Both the position numbers and the translations under genes were made by a program. The notes beneath the pieces are model-generated. The model was not told where the DNA came from. It saw nothing but the letters and a program-made list of their open reading frames with translations, and made no database searches. From Taxillus chinensis (taxonomy: Eukaryota > Streptophyta > Magnoliopsida > Santalales > Loranthaceae), in the NCBI GenBank assembly GCA_023512835.1, contig CM042089.1, positions 49,871,004 through 49,935,003 on the forward strand: a DNA stretch of 64,000 bases. Direction: 5' to 3'. Of this stretch, positions 40,984 through 53,149 are shown in pieces. The stretch's first letter is position 1; each line of letters begins with the position of its first letter.

Positions 40984-42894
40984 CGTAATGACCCGTGTGT
41001 AAGAAGCTAACCACAAACACCTTGGATGTTGGTGCACAAGTTTGAAGTAAGAGATGAGCCCAAGAGGGGACTTTTGGGAGGTGCATGTGACAAGTGATAA
41101 CGTACATTTATGCCCTAGGAAGATGCTATGCATATATATGCGATTTTAAGCTGTTTTGGCAGATTTTGGAGCTCACTTTTGGTATAGTAGATGGCCTCAA
41201 ACAATTAGTGTGCAAGGACAAAAGTTGCTTAGAATGAGGTCCTCTATCTACCACAGAAATTTCAGAGCATTTGGAGCTGCACGTGAATTCACCCATTTCA
41301 CATGCAAGCATATTTTTGCTTCTCAGACCTCTACAGGATGCAAGGAGGCTTGGGGTGAAGTTTGAGTGCATTTGGAGCTGCACACCAATTAGGGAATTGG
41401 CGTTCAAATTGGCGTGCAAGCATGTTTTTGCATGGTTACCTTGGTTTTGTCATTCTAATCATCTTTTCCCAAAGGACCATGTTGGAATTGTGAATATTTT
41501 GGTGTGTCTGGATGTGGGAATGTCATAGCTTGTTCTATCAAAACTACGTCGTTTTGATGTTGGGATTCACTTAATCAAAACTACGTCATTTTGATGTTGT
41601 GTTCTCTATATAAGGAGGAGAAGCCCCTCTGTTTTAGGTTTAGGGTTTGTTGCTCCACCAGCCATCGCAGAGAGAGAAAGAGAGAGAGAGAGAGGGAAGG
41701 AGAGCTTCTGGTGGCTGCCAGAGCGTCTTGCGTGGAAGCGGGAGCAGGAGAACATACAAGGTAGGGGTTCTGTTCTTCCTAAATCCTCCTCTGTCCTAGG
41801 GTTCTAGGGCAGATTATGGAGTTATACCTATTTATATATATATGTAATCCATATAGGTGTGATCTCCTATATGGATGTTGGCCTTCAATGGCGGTTTTTG
41901 ATGTATTCTGGTGTTGGATGGTGAGTGCATATTTAAGTGTTCGATAAAATGCCTGTGTGAATATGTCTATGTGAATATGCCTAGTATGTGTTTGATAATA
42001 TGCCTGTGTGGCTGGGTTTGTGGGTTTGTGAATGTATGCATGTTAAGCGTTTGGTAAAATACCTGTGAGACTCTACATGTCAAGTGTTTGATTTTATGCC
42101 TGATGGGCTGTGCGAACTAAGTGTTTGGTATTATGCCTGTGAAAGTGTGTATGCTAAGTGTTTGGTTTAATGCCTGTGTGACCTTGTATGCTATGTTTGT
42201 GGAACCCGGTGGCTGTGGAAGCCCGGGACTGGAACTATTAGCCTGTGTGGCTAAGCCTATATGGCTGTGGATATGTTAGCCCGTGTGGCTAAGCCTGAGT
42301 GGCCATGGATATGTTAGCCGTGTGGCTAAGCCTTAGTGGCCGTGGATATGTTAGCCATGTGGCTAAGCCTTAGTGGCCGTGGATATGTTAGCCTATATGG
42401 CTAAGCCTGTATGGCTGTGGATATGTGTGTGCCATGTGAATGTGGAATACAACTTGTTTATATTTTATTATCACTACACTACACCTGTACACACTCATGT
42501 AGACGCTAGGGGCATAGGATGGATTGGGGAGACATGATCCCCCTTCGAGTCGTGGTTCCTCACCCCTCCCTCTATGTTATGTTTTCTTTCAGGAACATAC
42601 GGGCGTTAGGTGGGACCCCAAGGTGGAAGACCTTATTGATTTTCTTGTCTCCCATTTATGTTATTTTTATGGAAATTGATGTAACCCCAGTGGGGATGGA
42701 TTGGAAAGAGGATTTTGTTGTAATAAAGACTGGTTTGGATTGTGGATTGCTTTTATGAACATTAATTTCTTGAATGTGTTGTGGATGTTTAAAATGTTAT
42801 ATTTGGGGTTTGTACCCTAACCCCTTTGCCCTCCATGTGGGTACAAGGGGAGTCACGTACCGGTTTCCTAGGGTTGAAAATCCGGGGCGTGACA
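40984..42894 (+). repeat. 5' LTR of E3
   Basis: 1911 bp. The Athila-like start TGATAACGT lies at 41095, TATA at 41607-41613, twin ACGTC/ACGTCA palindromes at about 41535-41596, and a GA repeat near 41669-41695. A 37-bp minisatellite follows. Confidence 0.93.
42240..42425 (+). repeat. 37-38 bp minisatellite of the E3 LTR
   Basis: About five units of ATATGTTAGCC(C)GTGTGGCTAAGCC plus TTAGTGGCCGTGG. The 3' LTR has the same at 60750-60945. One CCCGGTGGCTGTGGAAGCCC unit, the type amplified in E1/E2, stands just before it (42207). Confidence 0.88.
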
Positions 42895-43314
42895 ATATGG
42901 TATCAGAGCATGGTCTAGTTGGCCTAGGGTAGTGGGCGGACCTGGTTATCCTAAGTCCTTTGGAGGAGCCTGGAGGGACATACCTGATCAACATGGTCCT
43001 CTTTGAGCCTCCAAGGTGTACTTTGGGTAGTCCAGTCTTGTGATAGGATTTGCATGCATTGGCATTAGGGCACTAGTTGCATTTGCTGTGAATGTGTGCT
43101 AAACTGTGGAAAATGTGGGTAAGATAATATGATTAAGTGTGAAATGTGCAACTCTGATTTGTTTGGCAATGCGTACCGAACCGTAAAATGTGATTGATAC
43201 AATGTATGTGTGTAATGTCATGTGATAGTGGAACCGATCGGTGGGGTAGAGGTAGTGACGCAATAGATTATAAATTCGTTTTGACGTTTGTGCTTCTTAC
43301 TTCGTGTAGTAAGA
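42895..43314 (+). other. E3 leader with intact primer binding site
   Basis: TGGTATCAGAGC at 42898-42909, three bases after the LTR. The rest is non-coding and matches the E1 and E2 leaders. Confidence 0.88.
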
Positions 43315-44460
43315 ATGCCGCCGAGGAGAGGGACACGTGCGTCCGAGGCAGTGGCTGATGAGTCATCTGCCCATGAGGGTCCGGGTGCGGGACAGTCCAT
43401 TGGAGGGCATGCGTTGTTGCCGGCACAGCTACGGAAGGCATCCGGCTGGAGGTACAAGAGCTACGGGAGGGACTCCGGCAGGAGGTTCGGGAGGAGGTGC
43501 GCCGTGAGATGGCAAGACAAAGCGGTGGTACCACCACCACCACCAGAGGGGAGCTGCCTCGTGAGCGTGAGAGTTCACCGGGTGGTGTACCGACTCGTGC
43601 GAGAGGATGACGTGGTGACACGGTTCCGAAAGGAACAACCTCCGCAATTCAAGGGGGAAGGAGATCCTATGGTAGGCGAGCGGTGGTTGAGGCGGATCGA
43701 GCATGTGTTCTCCTTTCTCCTGCCCCGGGAAGAGGATAAGGTGCGGCCGGCCATTCGGCAGTTGGAGGGGGATGCTTTGGAGTGGCGGACGAGTGTCGCG
43801 GGGAGCCGTGCGGTGCAACTCATGCTTTGGGAGGAGTTCTTGCAACTCTTCCATGATGAGTTCTTCCCGGAATCAGTGAGATGGCAGAAGAGGGAAGAAT
43901 TCGGCAGCTTAAAGCAGGGATCCCAGGACGGTACCCGAGTATGAGCGGGAGTTCCTGGAGCTTGAGTAGGTTTGCTCCTTGAGACTATGGCAAGGTTGGA
44001 CCTGAAGGCCCACAAGTTCACTTTGGGCCTTAGGGCCGCCCCAGGCGAGGGTGGCAATTCTACGCTTGAGGACCTATCTGCGAGGTTGTGGAGACGGCCC
44101 GTATAGCCGAGAGAGAGCTGGATGATGGGAGGCAGGCCCCTCAGGGTCACCAGTTGCAGAGTGGGCCTGACCGAGATGCAAGGCCCAAGAGGCTTAAGAC
44201 GGAGGAGAGGGATAGCAGTTCTTTTCGCAGTCGGGGTCAGACATCTGTGAACCCTGGGAGGTTCACCTTTGGCGGCGGAAGACAGGGTGGTCCATCTGGG
44301 GGTCTACCTAGCAGTTGTCACTACTGTGGAGAGCAAGGCCACTTCAAGAGGGAGTGTCCCAAGAAGACCGGCGATGGAATAGCTGTGGACGAGAAGGCCA
44401 TTTGAGCCGGGTTTGCCGGAGTAGCAACAAGGGAGTTGGAGGCATGACATCCAGCATGAG
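43315..44460 (+). pseudogene. Tekay gag (E3)
   Basis: ATG 43315 opens MPPRRGTRASEAVADESSAH. The frame slips near 43435 and returns by about 43600. From there it stays open through FRKEQPPQFKGEGDPMVGER, then IEHVFSFLLPREEDKVRP and LMLWEEFLQLFHDEFFPES. Another shift comes near 43925 after KQGSQDGT. The zinc knuckles at about 44320-44425 read CHYCGEQGHFKREC and WNSCGREGHLSRVC; the first Cys of the second finger is Trp. It is the best-preserved Tekay gag in the window but still not translatable as one protein. Confidence 0.9.
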
Positions 44461-44605
44461 GAGTGAAGCCAGTTTCCGTACACCAGCAGAGAGACCAGCT
44501 CGTTAGTGGCAGGCTAGTCAGGCAGGATCGAGTCAGACCCGACCACAGGGGAGGCCGGAGCGGCAACAGACTAAAGCTGGAGGCAACCTTAGCAGGAAGC
44601 GTCCA

Positions 44606-45149
44606 GTGAGTGAGCCTACCAGTGGCACGGGCCAAGGAAGGGTGTTTGCGCTGGAGGCGACGTACCAGGAGGAGGCTGAGCTACCACCCCCACCAGCTGA
44701 GGGTGGAGCAGGACCATCGGTGGTTAGAGGTACTCTTTTGATCTCCCGCATGCTTGCTTCTGTTCTTTTCGATACGGGTGCATCGCGTTCTTTTATTGCT
44801 AAGCTTATAGTTGAGGGCTTGGGGTTAATGTGTGTTGAGGCAGAGAGGCCCTTAGTTTTAGAGTCTCCGGTGGGAGGTATGATTGAGGTGCGACATGTTT
44901 GCCGCAGTTGTGTGTTAACCATGGATGATGTGGAACTGAGTTTCGACTTGCATGTGATGCCTTTGCGTACTTTTGACCTGATCTTGGGTATGGATTGGCT
45001 TATGGCTTTCCAGGCCAAGATAGACTGTTACCGGCGGCATGTATCCTTCGTGTCACCCGAGAACCTCTTCTACCCTGCAAGGGGAGTGGGATCGTGAGGC
45101 GAGTCGAGCCGGGCCAGTGTTAGACTAGTGGGGTGCCATTACCCACAGG
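44606..45149 (+). pseudogene. Tekay aspartic protease (E3)
   Basis: A 163-codon open stretch (44606-45097) holds the whole protease: a Pro/Glu-rich linker, then RGTLLISRMLASVLFDTGAS with catalytic DTG at 44771-44779. It continues LESPVGGMIEVRHV and ends FDLILGMDWLMAFQAKIDCY near 44970-45030. It ends with a frame change near 45095, after which the RT frame opens. Unlike E1 and E2 the active site and the C-terminal motif are in one frame, so this copy shows the family sequence best. Confidence 0.9.
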
Positions 45150-46090
45150 TTGGCGGCCCTGACCTTTGCTGAGGAGGGGAAGGTGGAAAAGAGGGTGTGG
45201 CCCGCTGTTGTGGACCAATTTCAAGATGTTTTTCCTGAAGAGTTGATGAGTTTGCCACCTAAGAGGAGTGTGGAGTTCACCATTGAGTTGGTGCCGGGGA
45301 CGGGTCCAATTTCCCAAGTAGCGTATCGTATGGGGCCAGCCGAGTTGAGGGAGCTTCAGAGGCAAATCGAGGAGTTGGAGGGCCGGGGGTATATCGGACC
45401 GAGTACCTCACCTTGGGGTGCTCCGATGCTCTTTGCTAAGAAGGCTGATGGCACGCTTCGTCTCTGCATCGACTACAGGAAGCTGAATTCAGTGACTGTG
45501 AAGAATAAATACCCGTTGCCTCGGATAGATGACCTGTTTGACCAATTGAGTGGGGCCCAGTGGTTTTCCAAAATAGATTTACGGTCGGGGTATCACCAGC
45601 TCAGGGTTAGGGAGGAGGACATCCCTAAGACAGCTTTTCGGTGCAGGTATGGGCATTATGAGTGGGTAGTGATGCCTTTCGGGCTCACTAATGCGCTAGC
45701 GGTGTTCATGCATTTGATGAACCAGGTCTTTGCTCCATACTTGGATTCGTTTGTGGTGGTGTTTATTGATGATATCTTGGTGTATTCCAAGACCGAGAAG
45801 GAGCATGTGGAGCACTTGGCAACAGTGTTGCAAACCTTGAGGGACCAGCAGCTGTTTGCTATGTTTAGCAAGTGTGAGTTTTGGCTGCAGGAGGTTCACT
45901 TTCTTGGCCATGTGGTGTCAGCTGAGGGAGTTAGGATGGACCCAGCCAAGATTGAGGCTGTGGCATCGTGGTTGAGGCCAACCAACGTTGTTGAGATCCG
46001 TAGCTTTCTTGGCTTGGCGGGGTACTATCGTCGTTTTGTCGAGTGGTTCTCCCGTTTGGCAGCTCCTATGACAGCGTTGACTCGGACAGG
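45150..46090 (+). CDS. Tekay reverse transcriptase, open frame (E3)
   Basis: This is the N-terminal half of a 581-codon open frame. FQDVFPEEL lies near 45222, then [39 protein letters not shown] (45470-45530) and [20 protein letters not shown] (about 45636-45695). The catalytic FIDDILVYS is at 45762-45788 and [12 protein letters not shown] near 46003-46040. All expected RT blocks are in frame with no stop. The enzyme is one domain of a polyprotein, so the ATG at 45150 is internal. The open frame makes it the family reference against which E1/E2 frameshifts can be judged. Confidence 0.93.
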
Positions 46091-46703
46091 AGTAAAGTTT
46101 GAGTGGACTGACAAGTGCCAGCAGGCGTTTGAGACTCTCAAAACTCGTTTGACCAGTGCACCTGTGTTAAGGTTGCCTAGGGAGGATATTCCGTATGAGG
46201 TGTTTTGCGATGCGTCTAGGGTTGGTTTGGGGTGTGTGGTTATGCGGGGAGCACGGTGTGGTAGCTTATGGGTCAAGGCATTGAAGCCTCATGAGCAGAA
46301 TTACCCTACCCATGATCTTGAGTTGGCGGTTGTCATCTTCGCCCTGAAGAGTTGGCAACATTACCTTTTGGGGGAGAAGTTTGTGGTGTTCTCAGATCAC
46401 AAGAGCCTTCAGTACATCTTTACTCAGAAGGACTTGAATTTGAGGCAGAGGAGATGGGTGGAGTATTTGCAGACCTTTGACTTTACTCTTGCCTATACCC
46501 CGGGCAAGGGTAATGTTGTGGCTGACGCGTTGAGCAGAAAAGGGAAAGCTGAGGTGGCCGTGAGAGAGTGGAAGCTGATGGAGCAGTCGGCGATGTTGCA
46601 GCTGCAGCCTGTTGTTCGTGATGGTGGGACAGTCCTGAGTCCTTTGGTGGTTGTGCCTGAGTTGTACCAGCGCGTCCGGGAGGAACAGTTGGGTGACATT
46701 GAG
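46091..46703 (+). CDS. Tekay RNase H and integrase start (E3), cut by solo LTR
   Basis: Continues the RT frame. [14 protein letters not shown] near 46203-46244 (first Asp; the usual SCDAS is FCDAS here) is followed by a short slip-like stretch [13 protein letters not shown]. Then come [30 protein letters not shown] and [18 protein letters not shown] (46490-46545), and the linker to integrase. The frame enters the inserted solo LTR at 46704, where the last ~60 codons are LTR-derived and meaningless. RNase H degrades the RNA template. The interruption would truncate the polyprotein before the integrase zinc domain. Confidence 0.9.
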
Positions 46704-48075
46704 TGTCACGCCCCAATTTCCTTCCACTTGGAAATGAGTAGTGACTGCCCATGCCCGCACCCGAAGGGACAAGGGGTTGGTGCAAGCACCTTAAAAGGAC
46801 TTCTGGCACGGGTGCTGTCCCAAACCTGCACAACCAGGCTAACATGCCAAGGGGCATGCTCCTGCTCCCAAACCATGCACACAAACACAAATTGAATAAC
46901 ATCTCATTTTATTTCATTTCAATGACTAAATGTTTATTACAACCCAGTCGGGGAAAAACCCCTATGAAGCCACAAATAAAACCAAACCAAATTCCAAACA
47001 CATAAAACCAGAGTATAACAAAGGAAATAACATAAAACTCCCAGCCTCAGGGGCCTAGCTCCTCAGCCTTCACCTACCGCCTGCTAAACCCTGCAAAAGA
47101 ACAGTTTATAGGAGGGGTGAGCAAACCATAGCTCAAGAGGGGATCCAGTCTCCCCGGACCCGTCCCGCTCTACAACATGCATGATATGTGTATGCTTGTG
47201 CTCGTGTCGTGCCTAAGGCTAAAGCGCAAAAACATCACCCAAGAAACACTCTTTACCTGAGCCCGCACTGGAGGGCAGAGGACACCCCGCCACCACGGCG
47301 ACATAACATACCACATCCAGGCGAATGTTGCATGGACACCAATGCAACATTTTCCACCCGAGTCAGATATGGTCAACCACCTCCTCGGGCGCCATACCTA
47401 CCCTCAGGAATGGGTGTAGACTTAGCCCACCGTCGTGAGTGCTACACCGAGACTCAGGACCACGTCCTGGCCAAATCTCAAAGGGGTCCAGCTATTGTGC
47501 CTGGCCCATATCTCGGCTCGGTCTCAAACGGATCAACGAACATCATAGCATTACATCTCAACATGTAAACTCAAGACAGACATTTACACTTGATTTCAGA
47601 GGGACCAACATGGTCAGATACAAGCCACACATATCAGCCTCATAGGCTTAAAATCAAATACAAGTCAAACACAGTACACACCAGTCACGCAGGTATATCA
47701 TCAGACACCCATATACAAGGTCTCACGGGCATTATGTTGAATACATGGCATGCAGGCCTCACAGACATTTTATCAAATACATAGTGTGCAAGCCTCATAG
47801 ACATTTTATCAAACACATGGTGGGCATAAACAATCCCAGAAAATCCTCAGGCCAAACTTAACATCAGAATCAACAGAACATGCCACTGAAGGCCAACATC
47901 CATATAGGAGATCACACCTATATGGATTTACATATATATATATATATATATATAGGTGAATATCCTAAAACAGAGGAGAGTTAGGAAGAACATGAATCCC
48001 TACCTCAGACTTTTGTCCTAACCTCCACGCTAGACACCTTCCAACGACGCGAACCACCACGGCAACTGCCCGGAG

Positions 48076-48128
<53 letters not shown>

Positions 48129-48696
48129 CAGCAGCTGCAGCAAAGAAGAACACAAGAACCCTAAACTCAAACTCAAGCCCTCATTATATAGACACTACCC
48201 ACATCAAAACGACATAGTTTTGATTAAGTAAATCCCAGGATCAAAACGACGTAGTTTTGATCACACAAGTTAGCACCTCTCTGCACCCATATAGGCCAAA
48301 ATACTCAGAATTTCAACATGGTCCTTTGGAGAAGGATCATTAGAATGTCAAAACCAAGGGAACCATGCAAAAATATGGCTGCACGCCAATTTGAACGTGA
48401 ATTCCCCAATTCACGTGCAACTCCATATGCACTCCAAATGCGCTCAAACTTCACCCCTAGCCTCTTTGTATCATTTAGAAGACAACCAGACTTGCACGTG
48501 AATTGGACCCATTTCACGTGCACCTCACATACACGTCCGTTTGGCCTGAAACTTCTGTGGTAGATAGAGGACATCATTCTAAGCATCTTTCCTTTTTCAC
48601 GTGAATTCATTTGAGCCCATTCACTAGGTCAAAATCTAGAAAAAAACTCTACTCAGAAGGCAAAACTGTGACTAACTCAAGGTACGGGTCCTTACA
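46704..48696 (-). mobile_element. Solo Tekay-family LTR, inverted, inside E3
   Basis: On the plus strand it runs TGTCACGCCCC...GGTCCTTACA, the reverse complement of a Tekay LTR (TGTAAGGACCC...GGGGCGTGACA). It is flanked by TTGAG (46699-46703) and TTGAA (48697-48701); E1 shows the empty site ATTGAGTGTG. No internal region remains, so it arose by LTR-LTR recombination. It carries TATA (48184-48190, minus), two ACGTC palindromes (48204-48262) and G-boxes (48400-48540). The R/U5 part differs strongly from E1-E3. Confidence 0.93.
48077..48126. repeat. (CT)n microsatellite in the solo LTR
   Basis: About 25 CT dinucleotides in a row, the expanded equivalent of the short GA tract after the TATA box of the other Tekay LTRs. 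Confidence 0.95.
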
Positions 48697-49165
48697 TTGA
48701 ATGTGAGGTTCTCCGTGCCCGTATTGAGGCTGGGGAGCTATCTGAGGACTAGACAGAGGGTCCTGAGCATGAGTTATCTTTTCAGGGGCGGTTGGTAGTG
48801 GCTTCTTCCCTCAGGGATGAGGTGATGAGGGAGTTTCACCAGTTTAGAGTTGCTGTGCATCCAGGGGGTACGAAGATGTACCATGTGCTTCGAGGACATT
48901 TTTGGTGGCCTGGGATGAAACGTGATGTGGCTGCTTTTGTTTTGCGGTGCCTCACGTGTCGGCAGGTGAAGGGCCGAGCATCGGCGGCCGGCGGGCATGT
49001 TACGACCCTTGCCCATAGCAGAGTGGAAGTGGGACCACATAGCGATAGATTTTGTGGACCGGTCTTCCACCCACCACAGGGGAGGAACGATATGATTTGG
49101 GTGATTATGGATCGACTCACAAAGTCGGCCCATTTCCTGGCTATTCGTGAGCGGGACTCTATTGG
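48697..49165 (+). pseudogene. Tekay integrase, N-terminal part (E3)
   Basis: Picks up where the solo LTR interrupted. LRARIEAGELSED precedes an in-frame TAG near 48748. Then FQGRLVVASSLRDEVMREF, and the HHCC zinc domain HPGGTKMYHVLRGHFWWPGM with CLTCRQV (48850-48970). The catalytic core start is shifted near 48980-49090 (the E2 equivalent reads WDHIAMDFV), then [20 protein letters not shown]. It ends in ERDSIG at the E2 insertion (TSD ATTGG 49161-49165). The remainder lies at 58160-58816. Confidence 0.9.
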
Positions 49166-50907
49166 TGTAAGGACCCGTACCTTGAGTTAGTCGGTTTTGC
49201 CTCCTGAGTAGAGTTTTTCTAGATTTTGACCTAGTAGTTGGACTCCAATGAATTCACGTGCAAAAGGAAAGATGCTTAGAATGATGTCCTCTATCTACCA
49301 CGAAGTTTCGGACCAAATGGACATGTATGTGAGGTGCACGTGATATGGGTCCAATTCACGTGCAAGTGTAATTGTCTTCCAAATGATGCAAGGAGGCTAG
49401 GGGTGAAGTTTGAGAGCATTTGGAGTTCATATGGAGTTGCACGTGAATTGGGAATTCACGTGCAAATTGGCGTGCAGCCATATTTTTGCATGGTTCCCTT
49501 GGTTTTGACATTCTAAGGGACTTTCTCCAAAGGACCATGTTGAAATTCGAATATTTTGGTGTGTATGGATGTGGAAAGGTGGTAACTTGTGTGATCAAAA
49601 CTACGTCGTTTTGATCCTGGGATTCACTTAATCAAAACTACGTCGTTTTGATGTGGATGGTGTCTATATAAGGAGGGCTTGAGTTTGAGTTTAGGGTTTG
49701 GTGTTCCTTTCTTTGCTTGTGCTGCTGTGAGAGAGAGAGAGCTAAGAGAGAGAGGGAAGGGGAGTTCGTGATTCTTCTCGGGAGCATCTTGCGTGGGGAG
49801 GACAGCGTTTGGCGCGGGAGCAAGGAAGAGGCTGCTTTAATGTAGGGGTTCCGTTCTTCCTAAACCCTCCTGTCCTAGGGTCCTAGGGCAGTCTGTGTAT
49901 CTGTTTATATATATATATGTAAATTCATATAGGTGTGATCTCCTATATGAATGTTGGCCTTAATGGCATTTTGGTGTGGTTACGTGATCTATATGCTATA
50001 TGTTTGATGAAAAGCCTGTGTGAATATAGTTATGTGTATATGCCGCCAAGTGTTTGAAATTATGCCGTGAAGGTTGTGCATGTTATGTGTTTGTGGAAAT
50101 GCCTGTGTGGTTGGGTTTGTGAGCTTGTGGATATATGCATGCTAAGTGTTCGAGGTTATTCTGTGTGACTAAGCATACTTAGTGTTTGATGTTATGCCTG
50201 TATGGCCATGTGTGTTTGCGTGTTTGCTTGTACACCCGGTGGCCGTGGAAGCCCGGGGCTGTTTTGTGGAACCCGGTGTTGTGGAAGCCGGGACTGTTTT
50301 GTGGAACCCGGTGGTTGTGGAAGCCCGGGACTGTTTTGTGGAACCCGGTGGGTCGTGGAAGCCGGGACGTTTTGTGGAAACCCGGTGGGGGAAGCCCGGG
50401 ACTTCTTGAAACCCGGTGGTGTGGAAGCCCGGGAGTGTTTATGTACTAGCTCATGCATGTTTGTGTTTCTTTGTTATAGCCTGTAACTATACCTGGTGGG
50501 ATAATTGTATCACGACACGGCACTTGTACACAAGGCATGTAGATGTTAGGTGCATGGGATGGGTTGGGGAGACATGATCCCCCTGCGGCCGTGGTTGCTC
50601 ACCCCTCCTACCATGTTGTTTTCTTTTCAGGAACCTACGGGCGTTAGGCGGGACCCCGAGGTGGAAGACCCTAATTTATTTAATTTGTTTATGTTATTTT
50701 TATTATGAGGATCGATGTAACCCCGGTGGGAAAGGATTTTGTTGTAATAAACTGGATTGGATTGCTTTTAATGAATATTACTTTCTTGAATGTTGTGGAT
50801 GTTTAAAATGTTAAATTCTTGTTTTGTATCCTACCCCTTTGCCCTCCGTGTGGGTAAAAAGGGGAGTCACGTACCGGTTTCCTCGGGTTGGAAATCCGGG
50901 CGTGACA
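49166..50907 (+). repeat. 5' LTR of E2
   Basis: 1742 bp. TATA at 49665-49671, twin palindromes upstream, 37-bp minisatellite 50235-50430. Matches 56419-58159. Confidence 0.95.
50235..50430 (+). repeat. 37-bp minisatellite in the E2 5' LTR
   Basis: About six CCCGGTG-starting units as in E1. Unit lengths vary between about 31 and 38 bp because of losses at GGCTG and CCCGGG. The 3' LTR copy is at 57486-57690. Confidence 0.88.
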
Positions 50908-51316
50908 TTATGGTATCGAGCATGGTCTAGTTGGCCTAGGGTAGTGGGCGGACTTGGTTATCTTGAGTCCTTTGGAGGAGCCTGGAGGGACATGCCTGAT
51001 CAACATGGTCCTCTTTGAGCCTCCAAGGTGTACTTGGGGTAGTCCGGTCTTGTAGTAGGATTTGCATGCATTGGCATTAGGGCACTAGTTGCAATTCTTT
51101 GTGAATGTATGCTAAATCGTGGATAAAATCATATGATTAAGTGAAATGTGCAACTCTGATTTGTTTGGCAATGTGTCTTGAATCGTGCAATGTGATTGAT
51201 GCAATGTATGTGTGTAACATCACGTGATAGTGGAATTGATCGGTGGGGGTAGAGGTAGTGACGCGATAGATTATAAAATTGTTTTGACGTTGTGCTTCTT
51301 ACTTCGTGTAGTAAGA
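50908..51316 (+). other. E2 leader with primer binding site
   Basis: TGGTATCGAGC at 50911-50921, lacking a base at the CAG as in E1. The rest is non-coding leader shared with E1 and E3. Confidence 0.85.
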
Positions 51317-52460
51317 ATGCCGCCGAGGAGAGTGACACGTGCGTCCAGGGCGATGGGCGATGAGTCATCTGCCCATGAGGGTCCGGGTGCGGGACCATCC
51401 GTTGGAGGGCATGCGTTATTCTTCGGCACGGCTACAAGAAGGCATCCGGCTGGAGGTACGAGAGCTACGGGAGGGACTCCGGCAGGACGTTCGGGAGGAG
51501 GTGCGCCGTGAGATGGCGGCCACGGCAGGTGGTGCCACCACCACCACCACCAGAGGAGAGCCGCCTCGTGAGCGTGAGAGTTCGGCTGGGTGGTGTACCG
51601 ACCCGTGCAGAGGATGACGTGGTGACACGGTTCCGAAAGGAACAACCTCCGCGATTTAAGGGGGAGAAGATCCTGTGGTAGGTGGCGGTGGTTGAGGCGA
51701 GATTGAGCACGTGTTCTCCTTTCTCCCTGCCCCAGGAGGAGGATAAGGTGCGGCCCGGCAATTCGGCAGTGGAGGGGGACGCTTTGGAGTGGTGGACGAG
51801 TGTTGCGGGGAGCCGTGCGGTGCAACTCATGTTTTGGGAGGAGTTCTTGCAACTCTTCCAAGATGAGTTCTTCCGGAATCGGTGAGATGGCAAAAGAGGG
51901 AAGAATTTGGCAGCTTAGGCAGGGATCCAAGACGGTACCTGAATATGAGCGGGAGTTCCGGAGATTGAGTAGGTTTGCTCCCGAGACTGTGGTAAGGGGA
52001 GGACCGAAGGCCCACAAGTTCACTCTGGGTCTTAGGCCAGCCCTTAGGGAGAGGGGTGGCGATTCTACGCTGAAGACCTATCTGCGAGGCCGTGGAGACG
52101 GCCCGTATAGTCGAGAGGGAGCCTGGATGATGGGAGGCAGGCCCATCAGGGGCGCCGATTGCGAGTGGGCCTGATCGAGATGCAGGGTCCAAGAGGCTCA
52201 GGACGGAGGAGAGGGATAGCGGTTCCTTCCGCAGCGGGGGACGGACATTGGTGAACCCAGGGAGGTCTAGCTTTGGCGGTGGCAGACAGGGCGGTCCAGG
52301 CGGGGGTCTCCCCGGCGGTTGTTCTGCTTGTGGGGAGCAAGGCCACTTGAGGAAGGAGTGTCCAAAGAGGGACCGGAAATGCCATAGATGTGGACGAGAG
52401 GGCCATCCGAGCCGGGTTTGCCGGAGTGGCAACGGGGAGTTGGAGGCATGACATCCAGCA
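51317..52460 (+). pseudogene. Tekay gag (E2)
   Basis: ATG 51317 opens MPPRRVTRASRAMGDESSAH. After a shift near 51420 the helix LQEGIRLEVRELREGLRQDV is read (51430-51490) in another frame. The capsid core (FRKEQPPRFKG at 51633-51665, WEEFLQLFQDEFF near 51836-51875) is broken three or more times. Two good zinc knuckles, CSACGEQGHLRKEC and CHRCGREGHPSRVC (52320-52425), sit in one frame. It is the RNA-binding particle protein of the element. Shifts lie next to CAG/CTG or G-runs where E3 reads through. Confidence 0.9.
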
Positions 52461-52599
52461 CAAGGAGTGATGCCGTTTTCGTGCACCAGGCGAGAGACCG
52501 GCTCGTCGGTGGCAGGCCGGCCAAGCAGGATCCAGTCGGACCCGACCTCGGGGGAGGCCGGAGCGGCGGCGAGACCGAGGCCGGAGGCAACCTTAGCGG

Positions 52600-53100
52600 G
52601 AAGCGTCCGGTGAGTGAGCCGACTAGTGGCACGGGCCAAGGAAGGGTGTTTGCGCCGGAGGCGACATACCAGGAGGAGGTCGAGCCACCACCCCCCCACC
52701 AGCGAGGGTGGAGCAGGACCATCGGTGGTTAGAGGTACCCTCTTGATCTCCCGTACCTTAGCTTGTTCTTTTCGATACGGGTGCATCGTGTTCGTTTGTT
52801 CTTGAGCCTGTGATAGATAGTTTGGGGTTAGCTCGTGTGGAGGCCGCGAGGCCCCTAGTTGTGGAGTCTCCGGTGGGAGGCATGATAGAGGTACGACGAG
52901 TGTGTTGTGACGTGTGTTAACCATAGGAGAGGTGGAGCTGCGTTTTGACTTGCATGTGATGCCTTTGAGGGCGTTTGACCCTGATCTTGGGTATGGATTG
53001 GCTTATGGCTTTCCAAGCCAAGATAGATTGTTATCGGCGGCGTGTGTCCTTTGTGACACCTGCAGGGACCTCTTGCACCCGGCAGGGGAGTGGGATTGTG
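52600..53100 (+). pseudogene. Tekay aspartic protease (E2)
   Basis: RGTLLISRTLA (about 52730-52762) leads to the DTG active site at 52774-52782, then a Cys-Ser stretch and LESPVGGMIE-like codons, partly shifted. The C-terminal GMDWLMAFQAKIDCY lies near 52990-53035. An extra C in TTTGACCCTGATC splits DLILGMDWL (E3 reads TTTGACCTGATC). It would cut the polyprotein. It is as broken as the E1 copy. Confidence 0.88.
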
Positions 53101-53149
53101 AGGCGAGTCGGGCCGGGCCGGTGTTGGACCGGTGGGGTGCCATTACCCA

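Noticed and set aside
42898..42909. Possible tRNA gene match (TGGTATCAGAGC)
   Set aside because: Only the 12-base complement of the tRNA-Met 3' end is present, as expected for a primer binding site; there is no cloverleaf.
46704..46895. C-terminal extension of the 581-codon RT-RNase H frame
   Set aside because: These codons come from the inverted solo LTR that begins at 46704.
47965..48153. Minus-strand frame with alternating Arg-Glu residues
   Set aside because: A product of the CT/GA microsatellite.
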